Under the pieces are notes generated by a model. That model was not told the DNA's origin and made no database searches. It saw only the letters and a list, made by a program, of their open reading frames with translations. A DNA stretch of 56,587 nt from a virus. This document shows positions 31,432-39,658 of this stretch, in pieces. The stretch covers positions 1 to 56,587 of the IMG/VR virus record IMGVR_UViG_3300044641_003453. One strand, written 5' to 3'. Position 1 is the first letter of the stretch; the number at the start of each line of letters is the position of its first letter. A program made the position numbers and the translations under genes.

Positions 31432-32279
31432 AAAACTCAATATATACATCATATGGATTTGGAGTATTGAATAATAAAGAAAATATAGATTGGGTTAACT
31501 TGCAAAAAAATAAGATGATAGAATATTGCAAGAAACATGGACTTGCTTTTAATGTAATAGATGAAAAAAATAAATTCATGCAAATTATACTCAATAATTT
31601 TCAGACAGATAAAAAACCTTCTTGTAAAGATTACAGTGTATATACATTAAGTGCAATAGCTGCAATATTGGATTTTTGTGATTCTGGTTATGACAATTTT
31701 TATTGGTTACATTTAGATATGGCTATTAACTTAGATAATATTAATATCTTTGATATACTTAACATTGATAATAATCACGTTTATTGCTGGTCAAATAAAA
31801 AACCAACACAAGAAGACAAGATTGGTTGGGCAAATACAAAAATCGAATGGCTAAAATACCTCATATCTAAAATCAATTTATCGCAAGATGAAGAATTTTA
31901 CACATTATCTAATGCGTCTCTAATTTTTGCAAACAAACAATCAGCTATGTCGTTTAAGCAAATATTGCTAGAACATCTTGATATATTAAATATCAAAATA
32001 GAAACAAAATGCATTGAGGAAACTATTTTAGAATTAGTGTATTACATATGTAAAAAGAAAAATTTAAATCTAAACATTAAGGAGTTTTGGGGGGCTAGAA
32101 AAACAGGTCCATATGCCCCAGCACAATTTTATGAAGAGTCATTTGATAATCTCTCCATAGATGAAACTGTAGACAAATATAAGAATGCGATATTTATACA
32201 TTTTTGGGGTGAGAGCAAAAAACATATACCAGAATTTTATAGGCGAAAAAATGAAAATAATAATAACACTGTCTGGTAA
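31428..32279 (+). CDS. putative glycosyltransferase, 283 aa
   Basis: The ATG at 31428 gives the 4-nt overlap seen throughout the cassette. FYWLHLDMAIN (about residues 88-98) is placed like a DxD-type metal site and HFWGESKKHIPEFY at the C-terminus resembles acceptor-side motifs of family 8-like enzymes. There is no membrane segment. Assignment is fold-level only. The nucleotidyltransferase ATG lies 29 nt before its end. Confidence 0.5.
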   Translation: MKNSIYTSYGFGVLNNKENIDWVNLQKNKMIEYCKKHGLAFNVIDEKNKFMQIILNNFQTDKKPSCKDYSVYTLSAIAAILDFCDSGYDNFYWLHLDMAINLDNINIFDILNIDNNHVYCWSNKKPTQEDKIGWANTKIEWLKYLISKINLSQDEEFYTLSNASLIFANKQSAMSFKQILLEHLDILNIKIETKCIEETILELVYYICKKKNLNLNIKEFWGARKTGPYAPAQFYEESFDNLSIDETVDKYKNAIFIHFWGESKKHIPEFYRRKNENNNNTVW

Positions 32280-33084
32280 AAGTGAAAGATTTACTAAAAA
32301 TGGATATCCAGAAAAATCATTCATAAAAGTTGTAAATAAATACATGATTGAACATGTAATCAATATGTTTGATGGCATCTCACATGATAATATATATTTG
32401 ATCACAAAAAATTGTAATGTTGCTAGTAATAGAATTCTACAAAAACTATTTCCAAAAATAAATATTAATCCAATATCGCCAAATTCAGATGGTCCAGTTG
32501 TATCAATATTATCGGCAAATTTAGATATCAATCCAGAAGAAGAAATTATTGTAAGCTATTGTGATCTAGTAAGTATCTTTAATTTAGACAAACTAATTTC
32601 ATATGTTCATACAAATAATGCTGATGGATGTATATTGACACACTGTGGATTACATCCGCATAAATTTTACAATACTAATTTTGCACATGTTAGACATGAT
32701 AGCAATAATAATGTATTAGAAATTAAAGAAAAAGGATGTTTTACAGCACATCCAATATTTGAACACGCATCTAATGGAATATATTATTTCAAATCATTCC
32801 AAATGATGAATCATTATTTTAGAAAATTGATAGAATCTGGCAACAGAGTCAATAATGAATTTTATGTAACAATGCCATATAATTTAATTATTAACGACAA
32901 TCTAAAGATATTGATGTATGAAACAGAACAATATATATGTCTTGGCACACCAAGAGATGTAGAATTAATAAATGCGTGGAATGATATCATAGTAAAGTCT
33001 AATATACATCAAGATGAAGATTTAATTATGGTATATAACTATTGGAAGAAAATATTCAATGATAAATTTTATAGCTCCAATTAA
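32251..33084 (+). CDS. nucleotidyltransferase (sugar-nucleotide pyrophosphorylase family)
   Basis: 277 aa with an NTP-transferase core: IIITLSGKSERF at the N-terminus (the usual G-x-G-x-R loop in variant form), PEKSFIKVVNKYMIEHVI, SDGPVVSIL and IVSYCDLVSIF with the metal-binding Asp. It should activate a sugar phosphate with an NTP, supplying donors for the neighbouring transferases. GAGAGCAAAAAAC and AGGCG upstream give a weak ribosome site. Confidence 0.75.
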   Translation: MKIIITLSGKSERFTKNGYPEKSFIKVVNKYMIEHVINMFDGISHDNIYLITKNCNVASNRILQKLFPKININPISPNSDGPVVSILSANLDINPEEEIIVSYCDLVSIFNLDKLISYVHTNNADGCILTHCGLHPHKFYNTNFAHVRHDSNNNVLEIKEKGCFTAHPIFEHASNGIYYFKSFQMMNHYFRKLIESGNRVNNEFYVTMPYNLIINDNLKILMYETEQYICLGTPRDVELINAWNDIIVKSNIHQDEDLIMVYNYWKKIFNDKFYSSN

Positions 33085-34132
33085 TAATCTCGGCTATGGT
33101 ATAGCTGGATATAATCTACTGAAAGAATTATATCAAATAGATAATACAATTGCATTATATCCAATTTCAAGACCAGAAAATATGGATGATACCCATATTA
33201 TATCTATAAGTATTAATAATCAACTTTATTTTGATAAACATAGACCGTGTATAAAATTATGGCATCAACATGATTTACAGACCAAAGTTGGTAATGGTAC
33301 ATATTTTGGTTTTCCAATATTTGAATTAACCAAATTTAATTCTCATGAAATAGTCAGTTTATCTCATTGTGATAAAATTATGGTATGTTCTAACTGGGCA
33401 AAAGAAGTCGTAATGAATAATGTGAATAAATTTGATCAATCAGACATTCATGTAATTCCGCTTGGTGTAGATGCTACTGTATTTAGGCCATGTACACTGC
33501 CAAATAAAAGGTCAACTACAGTCTTTCTCAATTGTGGAAAATGGGAAATTAGAAAAGGTCACGATATTATTGTTGAGTGTTTTAATAGGGCATTTACCTA
33601 TCATGACGATGTAGAACTATGGATGTTATGCGATAATCCTTTTATAGGCGAACAAAATAATGAATGGAAAAGCCTATATAAAAACTCACAGCTGGGTGAA
33701 AAAATAAGGATAATACCTAGACAGCAAACCCAAAAAGATGTGTATAATATTATGAGGCTCTCAGATTGTGGAATATTTCCATCTAGGGCTGAAGGGTGGA
33801 ATTTAGAGTTACTTGAAATGATGTCATGCGGAAAACATGTAATTACTACCAACTATTCTGCACATACAGAGTTTTGCAATAATCAAAATGCCATGCTTAT
33901 AGATGTCGATAATCTAGAGACAGCGTTTGATGGAGTATTTTTTGATGGTAAATGTGGTTTTTGGGCTGAGTTGTCTGATAATCAAAAAGAAGAAACTATA
34001 AGTCATATGAGGCTGGTGCATAAGAAAAAACAGAACGGTGAACTAAATATTAATGTAGATGGTATTCAGACAGCAGAAAAATTTTCATGGCAAAACTCAG
34101 CTAAAGGAATATTAAATGCAACTCGACTTTAG
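33059..34132 (+). CDS. GT4-family glycosyltransferase
   Basis: 357 aa, clear GT-B fold. The N-terminal NNLGYGIAGYNLL loop, VCSNWAKEVV, IPLGVDATVFRP, the CGKWEIRKGHDIIV hinge and the C-terminal GIFPSRAEGWNLELLEMMSCGKHVI (E-x7-E donor site) are standard for family 4. It overlaps the upstream gene by 26 nt and the downstream protease by 17 nt. Last gene of the glycan cassette. Confidence 0.88.
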   Translation: MINFIAPINNLGYGIAGYNLLKELYQIDNTIALYPISRPENMDDTHIISISINNQLYFDKHRPCIKLWHQHDLQTKVGNGTYFGFPIFELTKFNSHEIVSLSHCDKIMVCSNWAKEVVMNNVNKFDQSDIHVIPLGVDATVFRPCTLPNKRSTTVFLNCGKWEIRKGHDIIVECFNRAFTYHDDVELWMLCDNPFIGEQNNEWKSLYKNSQLGEKIRIIPRQQTQKDVYNIMRLSDCGIFPSRAEGWNLELLEMMSCGKHVITTNYSAHTEFCNNQNAMLIDVDNLETAFDGVFFDGKCGFWAELSDNQKEETISHMRLVHKKKQNGELNINVDGIQTAEKFSWQNSAKGILNATRL

Positions 34133-35045
34133 TACTCCATCAAAAATTCTAAAGACGTACAAGGATGGATTCGTCGGTAGCATTTGTGATCCAGAAGATA
34201 CTGATAAATTATTGGGTGAATTAAGACATCCATTATTCGGTGCTGCTGCATATAAATTATATGGAACAGGAAAAGGAAAATTATCTCTTCCATTTAAAAA
34301 TCTATTAAAATTCGATCCTAATTTTGGTCCTTCAGAAAGACAAGTAGTTGGTGATTGTGTCTCACACTCTACTCGTAATGCAATAGATATCACTAGAAGC
34401 TGTGAAATTATCAATGGAGAAAATGAAGAGTTTGTTGCTCGCGGTGCTACAGAAGGCATATATGGTTCACGCGGACACGGTGGTGAAGGCATGACATGTT
34501 CTGGTGCGGCAAGATTTGTCAAACAAACTGGTGGTGTATTAATTAGACAAAAATATGACAATATTGATTTAACATCATATCAAGGTAAACTTGCATCGTC
34601 TTGGGGACGAAGCGGGCCACCTAAGACGCTTATAGAAGAAGCACAAAAGAGGCCAGTAAGAACAGCCAGTTTAATAACAACCGTAGAAGAGGCCAGAGAC
34701 GCTCTGGCAAATGGATATGGCATAAGCGTATGTTCAATGTTTGGATTCAGTTCTCGTAGAGATAAGTATGGTATAGCCGCCCCATCTGGATCTTGGGCGC
34801 ACGCTATGGCTTGGATAGCCGCAGATGATACCCATGAAATATATAATGAAACTCTTTTCTTGGTTCAAAATAGTTGGGGAGTTTGGAATAATGGCCCAAA
34901 ACGACACGATCAACCAGATGGAAGTTTTTGGATTAGAGAATCTGTAGCCCGTGATATGTTAGGCTCTAGTGGATCATGGGTGTTTAGTGATGTTGATGGC
35001 TTTCCAGCAAGAAATATAGATTGGACTCTTGATGAGGTATTTTAA
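34116..35045 (+). CDS. papain-like (C1) cysteine protease
   Basis: 309 aa. Catalytic residues are in order: Cys81 in VVGDCVSHS (with the preceding Gln76 as oxyanion residue), His229 in SWAHAMAWI and Asn252 in QNSWG. This is the cathepsin/papain arrangement. There is no signal peptide. It sits between the glycan cassette and small holin-like genes, so it could be a virion-associated peptidase or a lysis factor acting on peptide cross-links; neither is shown. Confidence 0.82.
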   Translation: MQLDFSTPSKILKTYKDGFVGSICDPEDTDKLLGELRHPLFGAAAYKLYGTGKGKLSLPFKNLLKFDPNFGPSERQVVGDCVSHSTRNAIDITRSCEIINGENEEFVARGATEGIYGSRGHGGEGMTCSGAARFVKQTGGVLIRQKYDNIDLTSYQGKLASSWGRSGPPKTLIEEAQKRPVRTASLITTVEEARDALANGYGISVCSMFGFSSRRDKYGIAAPSGSWAHAMAWIAADDTHEIYNETLFLVQNSWGVWNNGPKRHDQPDGSFWIRESVARDMLGSSGSWVFSDVDGFPARNIDWTLDEVF

Positions 35046-35046
35046 T

Positions 35047-35370
35047 ATGAGAAATCTTAAATTTGTAGCTTTATCACTTACATTATTATTGCCATTTATA
35101 TTTCATGGAGTAATACAAACTCAAGATTCTAACTTTAGTTCATCAAAAATAAACATAGAAGATCTTGTGTATAGTGCTAATAATGCTTTTAGTAAGGCAG
35201 AAAAAGAAATATTTGAAATTAAGCCAAAACCAGATGACAATATAATTAGACCAAATCCAGATCCTAAAAAGTGTCCATGCAAAGGAACTGGAAGAATAAT
35301 ACACGGTGATGGACATACAACAGAATGTCCATTTCATGGCGCGGGGTTAATAATCAAACAACATCAATAG
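35047..35370 (+). CDS. signal-anchored protein with CxCxGTG zinc-like motif, 107 aa
   Basis: Hydrophobic N-terminus at about residues 3-22 (FVALSLTLLLPFIFHG), then a polar linker and Pro-rich segment (EIKPKPDDN). The C-terminal CPCKGTGRIIHGDGHTTECP motif resembles the DnaJ-type zinc half-site and recurs in small phage proteins near lysis genes. Single-pass envelope localisation is expected; it may act as a spanin-like factor, by position only. Confidence 0.6.
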   Translation: MRNLKFVALSLTLLLPFIFHGVIQTQDSNFSSSKINIEDLVYSANNAFSKAEKEIFEIKPKPDDNIIRPNPDPKKCPCKGTGRIIHGDGHTTECPFHGAGLIIKQHQ

Positions 35371-35379
35371 GAGCGAAAA

Positions 35380-35556
35380 ATGAATAAAGTCAAATCTTTA
35401 CTCACTTCAAGACGTTTTTGGGTTGCAGCAATTGGTTTAGCAACAGTAGTTTCATCTGAATTATTTGGTGTTCAACTTGATCATGAGCAACTTTTAGCGG
35501 TTACCAGTATTGTTGTAGCATGGGTAGTTGGAGATACTATTAGAGAGACAAAATGA
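35380..35556 (+). CDS. holin-like small membrane protein, 58 aa
   Basis: TAGGAGCG lies 5 nt before the ATG. The sequence SLLTSRRFWVAAIGLATVV then a short linker and SIVVAWVVGDTIRETK forms a two-helix hairpin. The SRRFW and AW-V-GD-(T/S)-R blocks are familiar from small phage membrane proteins annotated as holin-like. It is followed by two more single-helix proteins. Confidence 0.6.
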   Translation: MNKVKSLLTSRRFWVAAIGLATVVSSELFGVQLDHEQLLAVTSIVVAWVVGDTIRETK

Positions 35557-35870
35557 TGAAAGATATTTTAGGTTTATTAACTCCTACTCAATGGATTGTC
35601 TTGGGGTGTGGTGTATTGATGCTAATACTTGGTTCTAAAGATTATGTAGTATCAAATGTAAAAAGTTTGTTTGATAATAAACAGGAAGTAACACCCAAAC
35701 CAACTACTAATACAGATTTAACATCTATAGTAGCAAAGTGGGAAATATTATCAAATGCCTGTAAACAAGCTAATTTACTTGATGCTTACAATAAATTACA
35801 AGAAGTATTTCCAATGTTGGTATCTGTATATACACTAGAAAAAAATAGGAAAACTATTGATGAAAAGTAA
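35553..35870 (+). CDS. single-pass membrane protein, 105 aa
   Basis: One membrane helix at about residues 12-30 (TQWIVLGCGVLMLILG), then a soluble helical domain of about 60 residues. Starts at ATGATG overlapping the previous stop. No family is recognised; together with its neighbours it makes a run of three small membrane proteins. Confidence 0.55.
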   Translation: MMKDILGLLTPTQWIVLGCGVLMLILGSKDYVVSNVKSLFDNKQEVTPKPTTNTDLTSIVAKWEILSNACKQANLLDAYNKLQEVFPMLVSVYTLEKNRKTIDEK

Positions 35871-36300
35871 TTATTTGCTTATTGCTGGATTAGCTCTGGT
35901 GGTTTTTGTATTTCTAAGCAAAATATCTGGAGTAGAAAAGGATGTCACTCCAAGCCTTGGTATACAAAAACCAACAGATGCTATAGCACAACAAGTGTCT
36001 AAGATCACTAATATAGTCACAAATGATACTGATAGATTAAACCTAGCAGTGTTTAATAAAGTATTTGCTGATAGAATTATATCATATGATATAGATACGC
36101 AAAAATTAAATCATTTATACACACTGGCTGGTAAATATTTTTTTGGGGATTCGCTCAAAGATAAATATGCAGATCTTGACATTTTCTTAATCAATAGTAT
36201 AATAGACACGGTTGGAGATAAAAATCATATACTATCTGATAATGAAAAGTTACTACTACAAGAAAAATTCTATGGAATTGCTTGGTACTTGAATAATTGA
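35860..36300 (+). CDS. membrane-anchored protein, 146 aa
   Basis: The ATG at 35860 follows TAGGAAA and places a strong membrane helix at residues 5-22 (YLLIAGLALVVFVFLSK). The rest is helical and soluble (TDRLNLAVFNKVF and onward). It overlaps the previous gene by 11 nt. Not recognised. Confidence 0.55.
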   Translation: MKSNYLLIAGLALVVFVFLSKISGVEKDVTPSLGIQKPTDAIAQQVSKITNIVTNDTDRLNLAVFNKVFADRIISYDIDTQKLNHLYTLAGKYFFGDSLKDKYADLDIFLINSIIDTVGDKNHILSDNEKLLLQEKFYGIAWYLNN

Positions 36301-36310
36301 AAGGAAAATA

Positions 36311-36538
36311 ATGGATATTTTAGGAGCGGCTGAAAGCAGATTACAATCTATTATAGACGAAAATTCTTTTATTATCAATGTCTTAGTTAAAGATCAATCT
36401 AAGAATAATTCTTTAAATGAATTATTGAATGCTATTAGACAGTATCAAAGTGCGGCATCACAATTAGAAATTGTCAAAAATCTAAAATCACAAGTCCAAT
36501 ATACTACAACTAATTCTGATGCAAAAGAACCAACATGA
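36311..36538 (+). CDS. small helical protein, 75 aa
   Basis: AAGGAAAAT precedes the ATG. The sequence is a helical, Gln/Ser/Leu-rich protein resembling a short coiled coil (SLNELLNAIRQYQSAASQLE). It overlaps the next gene by 4 nt. No known family. Confidence 0.55.
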   Translation: MDILGAAESRLQSIIDENSFIINVLVKDQSKNNSLNELLNAIRQYQSAASQLEIVKNLKSQVQYTTTNSDAKEPT

Positions 36539-36903
36539 AAGTAGCATTGACACTAATTGTCGTGCAACAAAATCCTAATGTACAGTATTCGCACGATGAT
36601 TTTTTCAAATTCTTGCTCACAGAAGAAGGTCAATTTCCTAGTAAATATATCTCTACCAAAGATATAACAGATACCGCGAGGGACTTATTTTCTGAATATG
36701 TTAGTGTGTACTTTGATTGGACTTCAATTGAGTTGATGGACTTTAGAAAAGTAAATACCACAGATTGTGAAGTAGTTTATGCAATAAAATTACCTAATTT
36801 GCTTGGTATAGAAAAACGTGGAAAATTTGTTTCACACAACAATAAGCCAAATTTCGAAAGTTTTTATGGAAGAATTCTATCAAGAAAATTCAGAATATTC
36901 TAA
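36535..36903 (+). CDS. hypothetical protein, 122 aa
   Basis: Mixed alpha/beta protein starting with strand KVALTLIVVQQNP. There are no membrane segments or recognisable catalytic motif. The final 38 nt overlap the next gene. Probably a conserved phage protein of unknown function. Confidence 0.55.
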   Translation: MKVALTLIVVQQNPNVQYSHDDFFKFLLTEEGQFPSKYISTKDITDTARDLFSEYVSVYFDWTSIELMDFRKVNTTDCEVVYAIKLPNLLGIEKRGKFVSHNNKPNFESFYGRILSRKFRIF

Positions 36904-37195
36904 GCTAGATGTGTTAGCACAACTATCTCTATACATTGAAAAAGAAACTAATGAATTAATGTTTGTTTGTGATTGGGACAATACACAAGATGGGGTAAAA
37001 TATATATCACAGATCATATTTGAGTTAAAGTATGGAGATATTCTAGAAAGAATATTACAACATTTATACTCCCAATGTGTAGAAAATAATAGGCTTGATG
37101 AGTTTAATGAAATCAAGAATAATTTATCACAATTACATAAAAACAAAATATCGAGCAATAATAGTATTGTAGTGCGCCCAAGAGATATCAAATAA
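36866..37195 (+). CDS. hypothetical protein, 109 aa
   Basis: Start at ATG 36866 is favoured over a GTG 48 nt upstream because it shortens the overlap. The protein is acidic and helical: LDVLAQLSLYIEKETNELMFVCDW and a Cys-containing second helix. No family recognised. Confidence 0.5.
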   Translation: MEEFYQENSEYSKLDVLAQLSLYIEKETNELMFVCDWDNTQDGVKYISQIIFELKYGDILERILQHLYSQCVENNRLDEFNEIKNNLSQLHKNKISSNNSIVVRPRDIK

Positions 37196-37216
37196 TTCAT
37201 CCAGTGAGGGATAATT

Positions 37217-37840
37217 ATGCACAAAATAAAAAAAATAGCTTGGGAAAGTTGGAATTCTAAAGTAGAAGAATCTTTATCTGATAATGCCCTTAGTGAGGCA
37301 AGCGTAAGCTTGCTAGAAGATTCGGATGACGAGTATCCATTACTTGCACATGATTTGTTATTTCAGAACAAAATAGTTCATACCCCTATGGGTCCATACC
37401 CACAAGATTCTCTATTAAAACCTTCTGATAGATGGGATTGCTGGATCGGACATACAAATTTTGATGTAACAGTTAATATTGCAGAAATAATTGAAAAAAT
37501 AGAAGGAGTTGAAGCCTTAAAAATTATGGGTAGATATTCTTTTTTTATAGGGGTTGCTAGACTATTTAATATTAAGCACGTAAGAAAAGATATAGAAAAT
37601 GCTATCTGTAATTATACAGAAGAAGAAATATTATCAGATAATGATCTACGACAAACCGTAGATTTGGTCAAGAAACAGTTGCAATCTGTCGATTACTGGT
37701 CTATACTAGTGTCTCCAGACGGTGAAGTAGAATACATAGCTTCTGATAAAATGGATAAAACTTACTTAGACGGACTAAATAAGTTAACGGTTATGAAAAA
37801 TAAAAAGGGTGGAATTATCTTAAGAGGTACTAATGGATAA
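37217..37840 (+). CDS. conserved phage protein, 207 aa
   Basis: Start follows GTGAGGG. The central DCWIGHTNFDVTVNIAEII, GVEALKIMGRYSFFIGVA and VRKDIENAI blocks form a conserved domain seen in large T4-like phages without assigned function. An N-terminal acidic segment (residues 10-35) may be flexible. It overlaps the sigma factor gene by 8 nt. Confidence 0.6.
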   Translation: MHKIKKIAWESWNSKVEESLSDNALSEASVSLLEDSDDEYPLLAHDLLFQNKIVHTPMGPYPQDSLLKPSDRWDCWIGHTNFDVTVNIAEIIEKIEGVEALKIMGRYSFFIGVARLFNIKHVRKDIENAICNYTEEEILSDNDLRQTVDLVKKQLQSVDYWSILVSPDGEVEYIASDKMDKTYLDGLNKLTVMKNKKGGIILRGTNG

Positions 37841-38294
37841 AAATATTGAAAACTATTTGAAAGACAGCAACATACGTAATATAATAAATTCTGTGTCCAA
37901 TAAGTTCATGTATGCATTAGACCATAATGACATATCTTCTATTGCTATGGTAACATTATGGAAATGCATAGAAAAGTATGACCCAACAAAGGGTGCAAAG
38001 TTTACATCTTATCTATATCAACAGCTTTTATATGCTCTTAAAAATGAACTAAAAAAGAAAAATATAGAATATGCTTCGGACAGCATAGAACAACCAATAA
38101 GTTTTTCTATTAAGAATGAAGTATTTGACATATTAGAGAGCCTGCCTAGCGGTATGAAAACTCTATTAGAGCAAAGATTTTTTCATAATATGACCATGAC
38201 TGAAATTGCTGACGAGAATGGCTATAGTAGAGAAACAGCAAGAAGAAGATTAAAAAAAGCTATTAGGATGTGTAAAAATCTAGTTAAAAGTTAA
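37833..38294 (+). CDS. phage sigma-70-family factor
   Basis: 153 aa, far shorter than a host sigma but with region 2 (ISSIAMVTLWKCIEKYDP then GAKFTSYLYQQLLYALKNEL) and region 4 (SGMKTLLEQRFFHNMTMTEIA then SRETARRRLKKAI, a helix-turn-helix). Region 1.1 and most of region 3 are missing, as in T4 gp55 and ECF-type factors. It probably directs late transcription; six TGTGTAT elements in the window are candidate targets, and one lies 9 nt after this gene. Confidence 0.85.
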   Translation: MDKNIENYLKDSNIRNIINSVSNKFMYALDHNDISSIAMVTLWKCIEKYDPTKGAKFTSYLYQQLLYALKNELKKKNIEYASDSIEQPISFSIKNEVFDILESLPSGMKTLLEQRFFHNMTMTEIADENGYSRETARRRLKKAIRMCKNLVKS

Positions 38295-38302
38295 TACCAT
38301 TT

Positions 38303-38312
38303 TGTGTATATA
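38303..38312 (+). promoter_or_regulatory. candidate late-type promoter element TGTGTATATA
   Basis: TGTGTATATA lies just after the sigma gene and 78 nt before the ATG of the putative virion protein. It is identical to the element at 8594. A second -10-like TGTTATATT (38351-38359) is closer to the gene and could be used instead. Confidence 0.45.
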
Positions 38313-38380
38313 GCTATGGACATGGATTGTATTTAGGATAATTAGGATTATGTTATATTCAAATTACATGGAGCATAATT

Positions 38381-39061
38381 ATGCCAGTTCCTACATCTAA
38401 AGCTAATTATCTAAAAAATACAACAGGTGGCGCTTATAGTAGTACCAGACAGGGTGGAACTATCCTTGGCAATACTACAACAAGCACTGAAAGAATTACC
38501 AAAGCTCTTGCACTCAAGGATAATGCCACAGAATATACAGATGGCACTTTACCAAGAGTGAAAGATAATGGTCTTAGTCACAATCGTAAACCATACTCTA
38601 GTGGCACATTTGCCTATAGCGAAGCTGGTAAATATGTAATTGCAGCGAGTAGTGCTACACTATCTGGTGCTGCTAATACTAATATTCTAATTACTGGTAG
38701 GGGTGATAATACTAGATCTATTGCTCAATTTGAGCATGATTTTGGTGCTACTACTACTAGCTTTATTAGAAGTAATAGATTTGCCAGAAGTGGATATCTC
38801 AACAATGGTACTAAGCTTCAGTCGCGTAGACTATTCCTTAATGCTGCTGGTACAGCATCTGCTAAACCCACTGCTCTTAATACATTTAGTAGTGGTTATA
38901 TGTGGAGTCCAGTTAATGATAATAAAGCTCGTCATATAGATAATGCCGCTAATCCAACCAGAGCAGTTCCCGGTGAACTAGTTATGAAGGTAGACTTCGT
39001 AACATTATCTGTGGCTAGTGGTGGCGACTTCTTCAATTATAAAGCAATAACTGGTATGTGA
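38381..39061 (+). CDS. putative virion protein, 226 aa
   Basis: Rich in Ala, Thr, Ser, Gly and Asn with very few Cys, and beta-rich throughout (FAYSEAGKYVIAASSATLSG, SLSVASGG type segments). This composition is typical of phage structural proteins. It has its own candidate promoters, an ATGGAGCAT ribosome site and a strong hairpin after it, so it is a separately expressed, probably abundant protein. It might be a capsid decoration or tail protein; no family recognised. Confidence 0.55.
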   Translation: MPVPTSKANYLKNTTGGAYSSTRQGGTILGNTTTSTERITKALALKDNATEYTDGTLPRVKDNGLSHNRKPYSSGTFAYSEAGKYVIAASSATLSGAANTNILITGRGDNTRSIAQFEHDFGATTTSFIRSNRFARSGYLNNGTKLQSRRLFLNAAGTASAKPTALNTFSSGYMWSPVNDNKARHIDNAANPTRAVPGELVMKVDFVTLSVASGGDFFNYKAITGM

Positions 39062-39069
39062 TTTATGTT

Positions 39070-39109
39070 GGTGTGACATAGGGGGTATTAAAAGCCCCCT
39101 GTGTCTACC
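39070..39109 (+). terminator. strong hairpin after the putative virion gene
   Basis: GACATAGGGGGT (39075-39086) pairs with GCCCCCTGTGTC (39094-39105) around loop ATTAAAA, extended by GGT/ACC outside a small bulge. There is no T-tract (AAAATAAT follows), so it may terminate poorly or protect the 3' end of the transcript. Confidence 0.6.
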
Positions 39110-39137
39110 AAAATAATATCCTATAAGGAGTGCTATA

Positions 39138-39470
39138 ATGAACGATGCTTTAAATATTTGGTCACTATTTCACAATATCATAGAAGTACTTGGTATTATA
39201 TTTATACCATTCATTGCTTGGGTTATGTTAACATTGGTTAATCATGGCAAACAAATAATTATTCTTGAAGAAAAAGTCAATGATTCATTAAATAGAAGAA
39301 TGCTGTCTTTAGAAGATAGGGTTGTTGGAATGGAAAGCAGACTAGAATCTAAAATAGATGCAATAGAGAAAAATGTAATTGATTGTAAGATATCAATAAA
39401 TGAAAAGGCATCTTCGTTAAATCATATCATACAAAAAATTGAAATACTACTCAATAAAGTAACACACTAA
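39138..39470 (+). CDS. membrane-anchored coiled-coil protein, 110 aa
   Basis: AAGGAG precedes the ATG at 8 nt. A membrane helix at about residues 13-33 (IIEVLGIIFIPFIAWVMLTL) is followed by a long heptad-repeat coiled coil. This is the layout of small phage or transducer-like membrane proteins. Function unknown. Confidence 0.6.
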   Translation: MNDALNIWSLFHNIIEVLGIIFIPFIAWVMLTLVNHGKQIIILEEKVNDSLNRRMLSLEDRVVGMESRLESKIDAIEKNVIDCKISINEKASSLNHIIQKIEILLNKVTH

Positions 39471-39473
39471 CAT

Positions 39474-39656
39474 ATGATACAAATCTTAGTTAATTCTATT
39501 ATCAAAGAGCTTGGAATTAAAAAGAGTTTAGTTGACAAAATCACTACTTTGGCCGATAATGTAAATATCTATCAAAGGGATGATAAGACAGTAATTGAAA
39601 TAAATCTCAATAAGATAACTATCACACTAGAAAAAGATCCATCAGAGAAAGATTAA
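39474..39656 (+). CDS. small hypothetical protein, 60 aa
   Basis: Short amphipathic protein with an N-terminal helix and a C-terminal beta hairpin (TVIEINLNKITITLEKD). It lies between the coiled-coil gene and the ribonucleotide reductase with gaps of 3 and 2 nt. A possible promoter for the reductase lies inside it. Confidence 0.5.
   Translation: MIQILVNSIIKELGIKKSLVDKITTLADNVNIYQRDDKTVIEINLNKITITLEKDPSEKD
39532..39560 (+). promoter_or_regulatory. possible promoter ahead of the ribonucleotide reductase
   Basis: TTGACA (39532-39537), a 17-nt spacer and GATAAT (39555-39560), 99 nt before the reductase ATG and inside the preceding small gene. Good spacing, one mismatch in the -10. Confidence 0.4.
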
Positions 39657-39658
39657 AT

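Noticed and set aside
34112-34561. Minus-strand open frame of 149 codons opposite the papain-like protease
   Set aside because: The plus strand holds the catalytic Cys81 block there; the minus frame has no motif, and no minus-strand gene is supported anywhere in the window.
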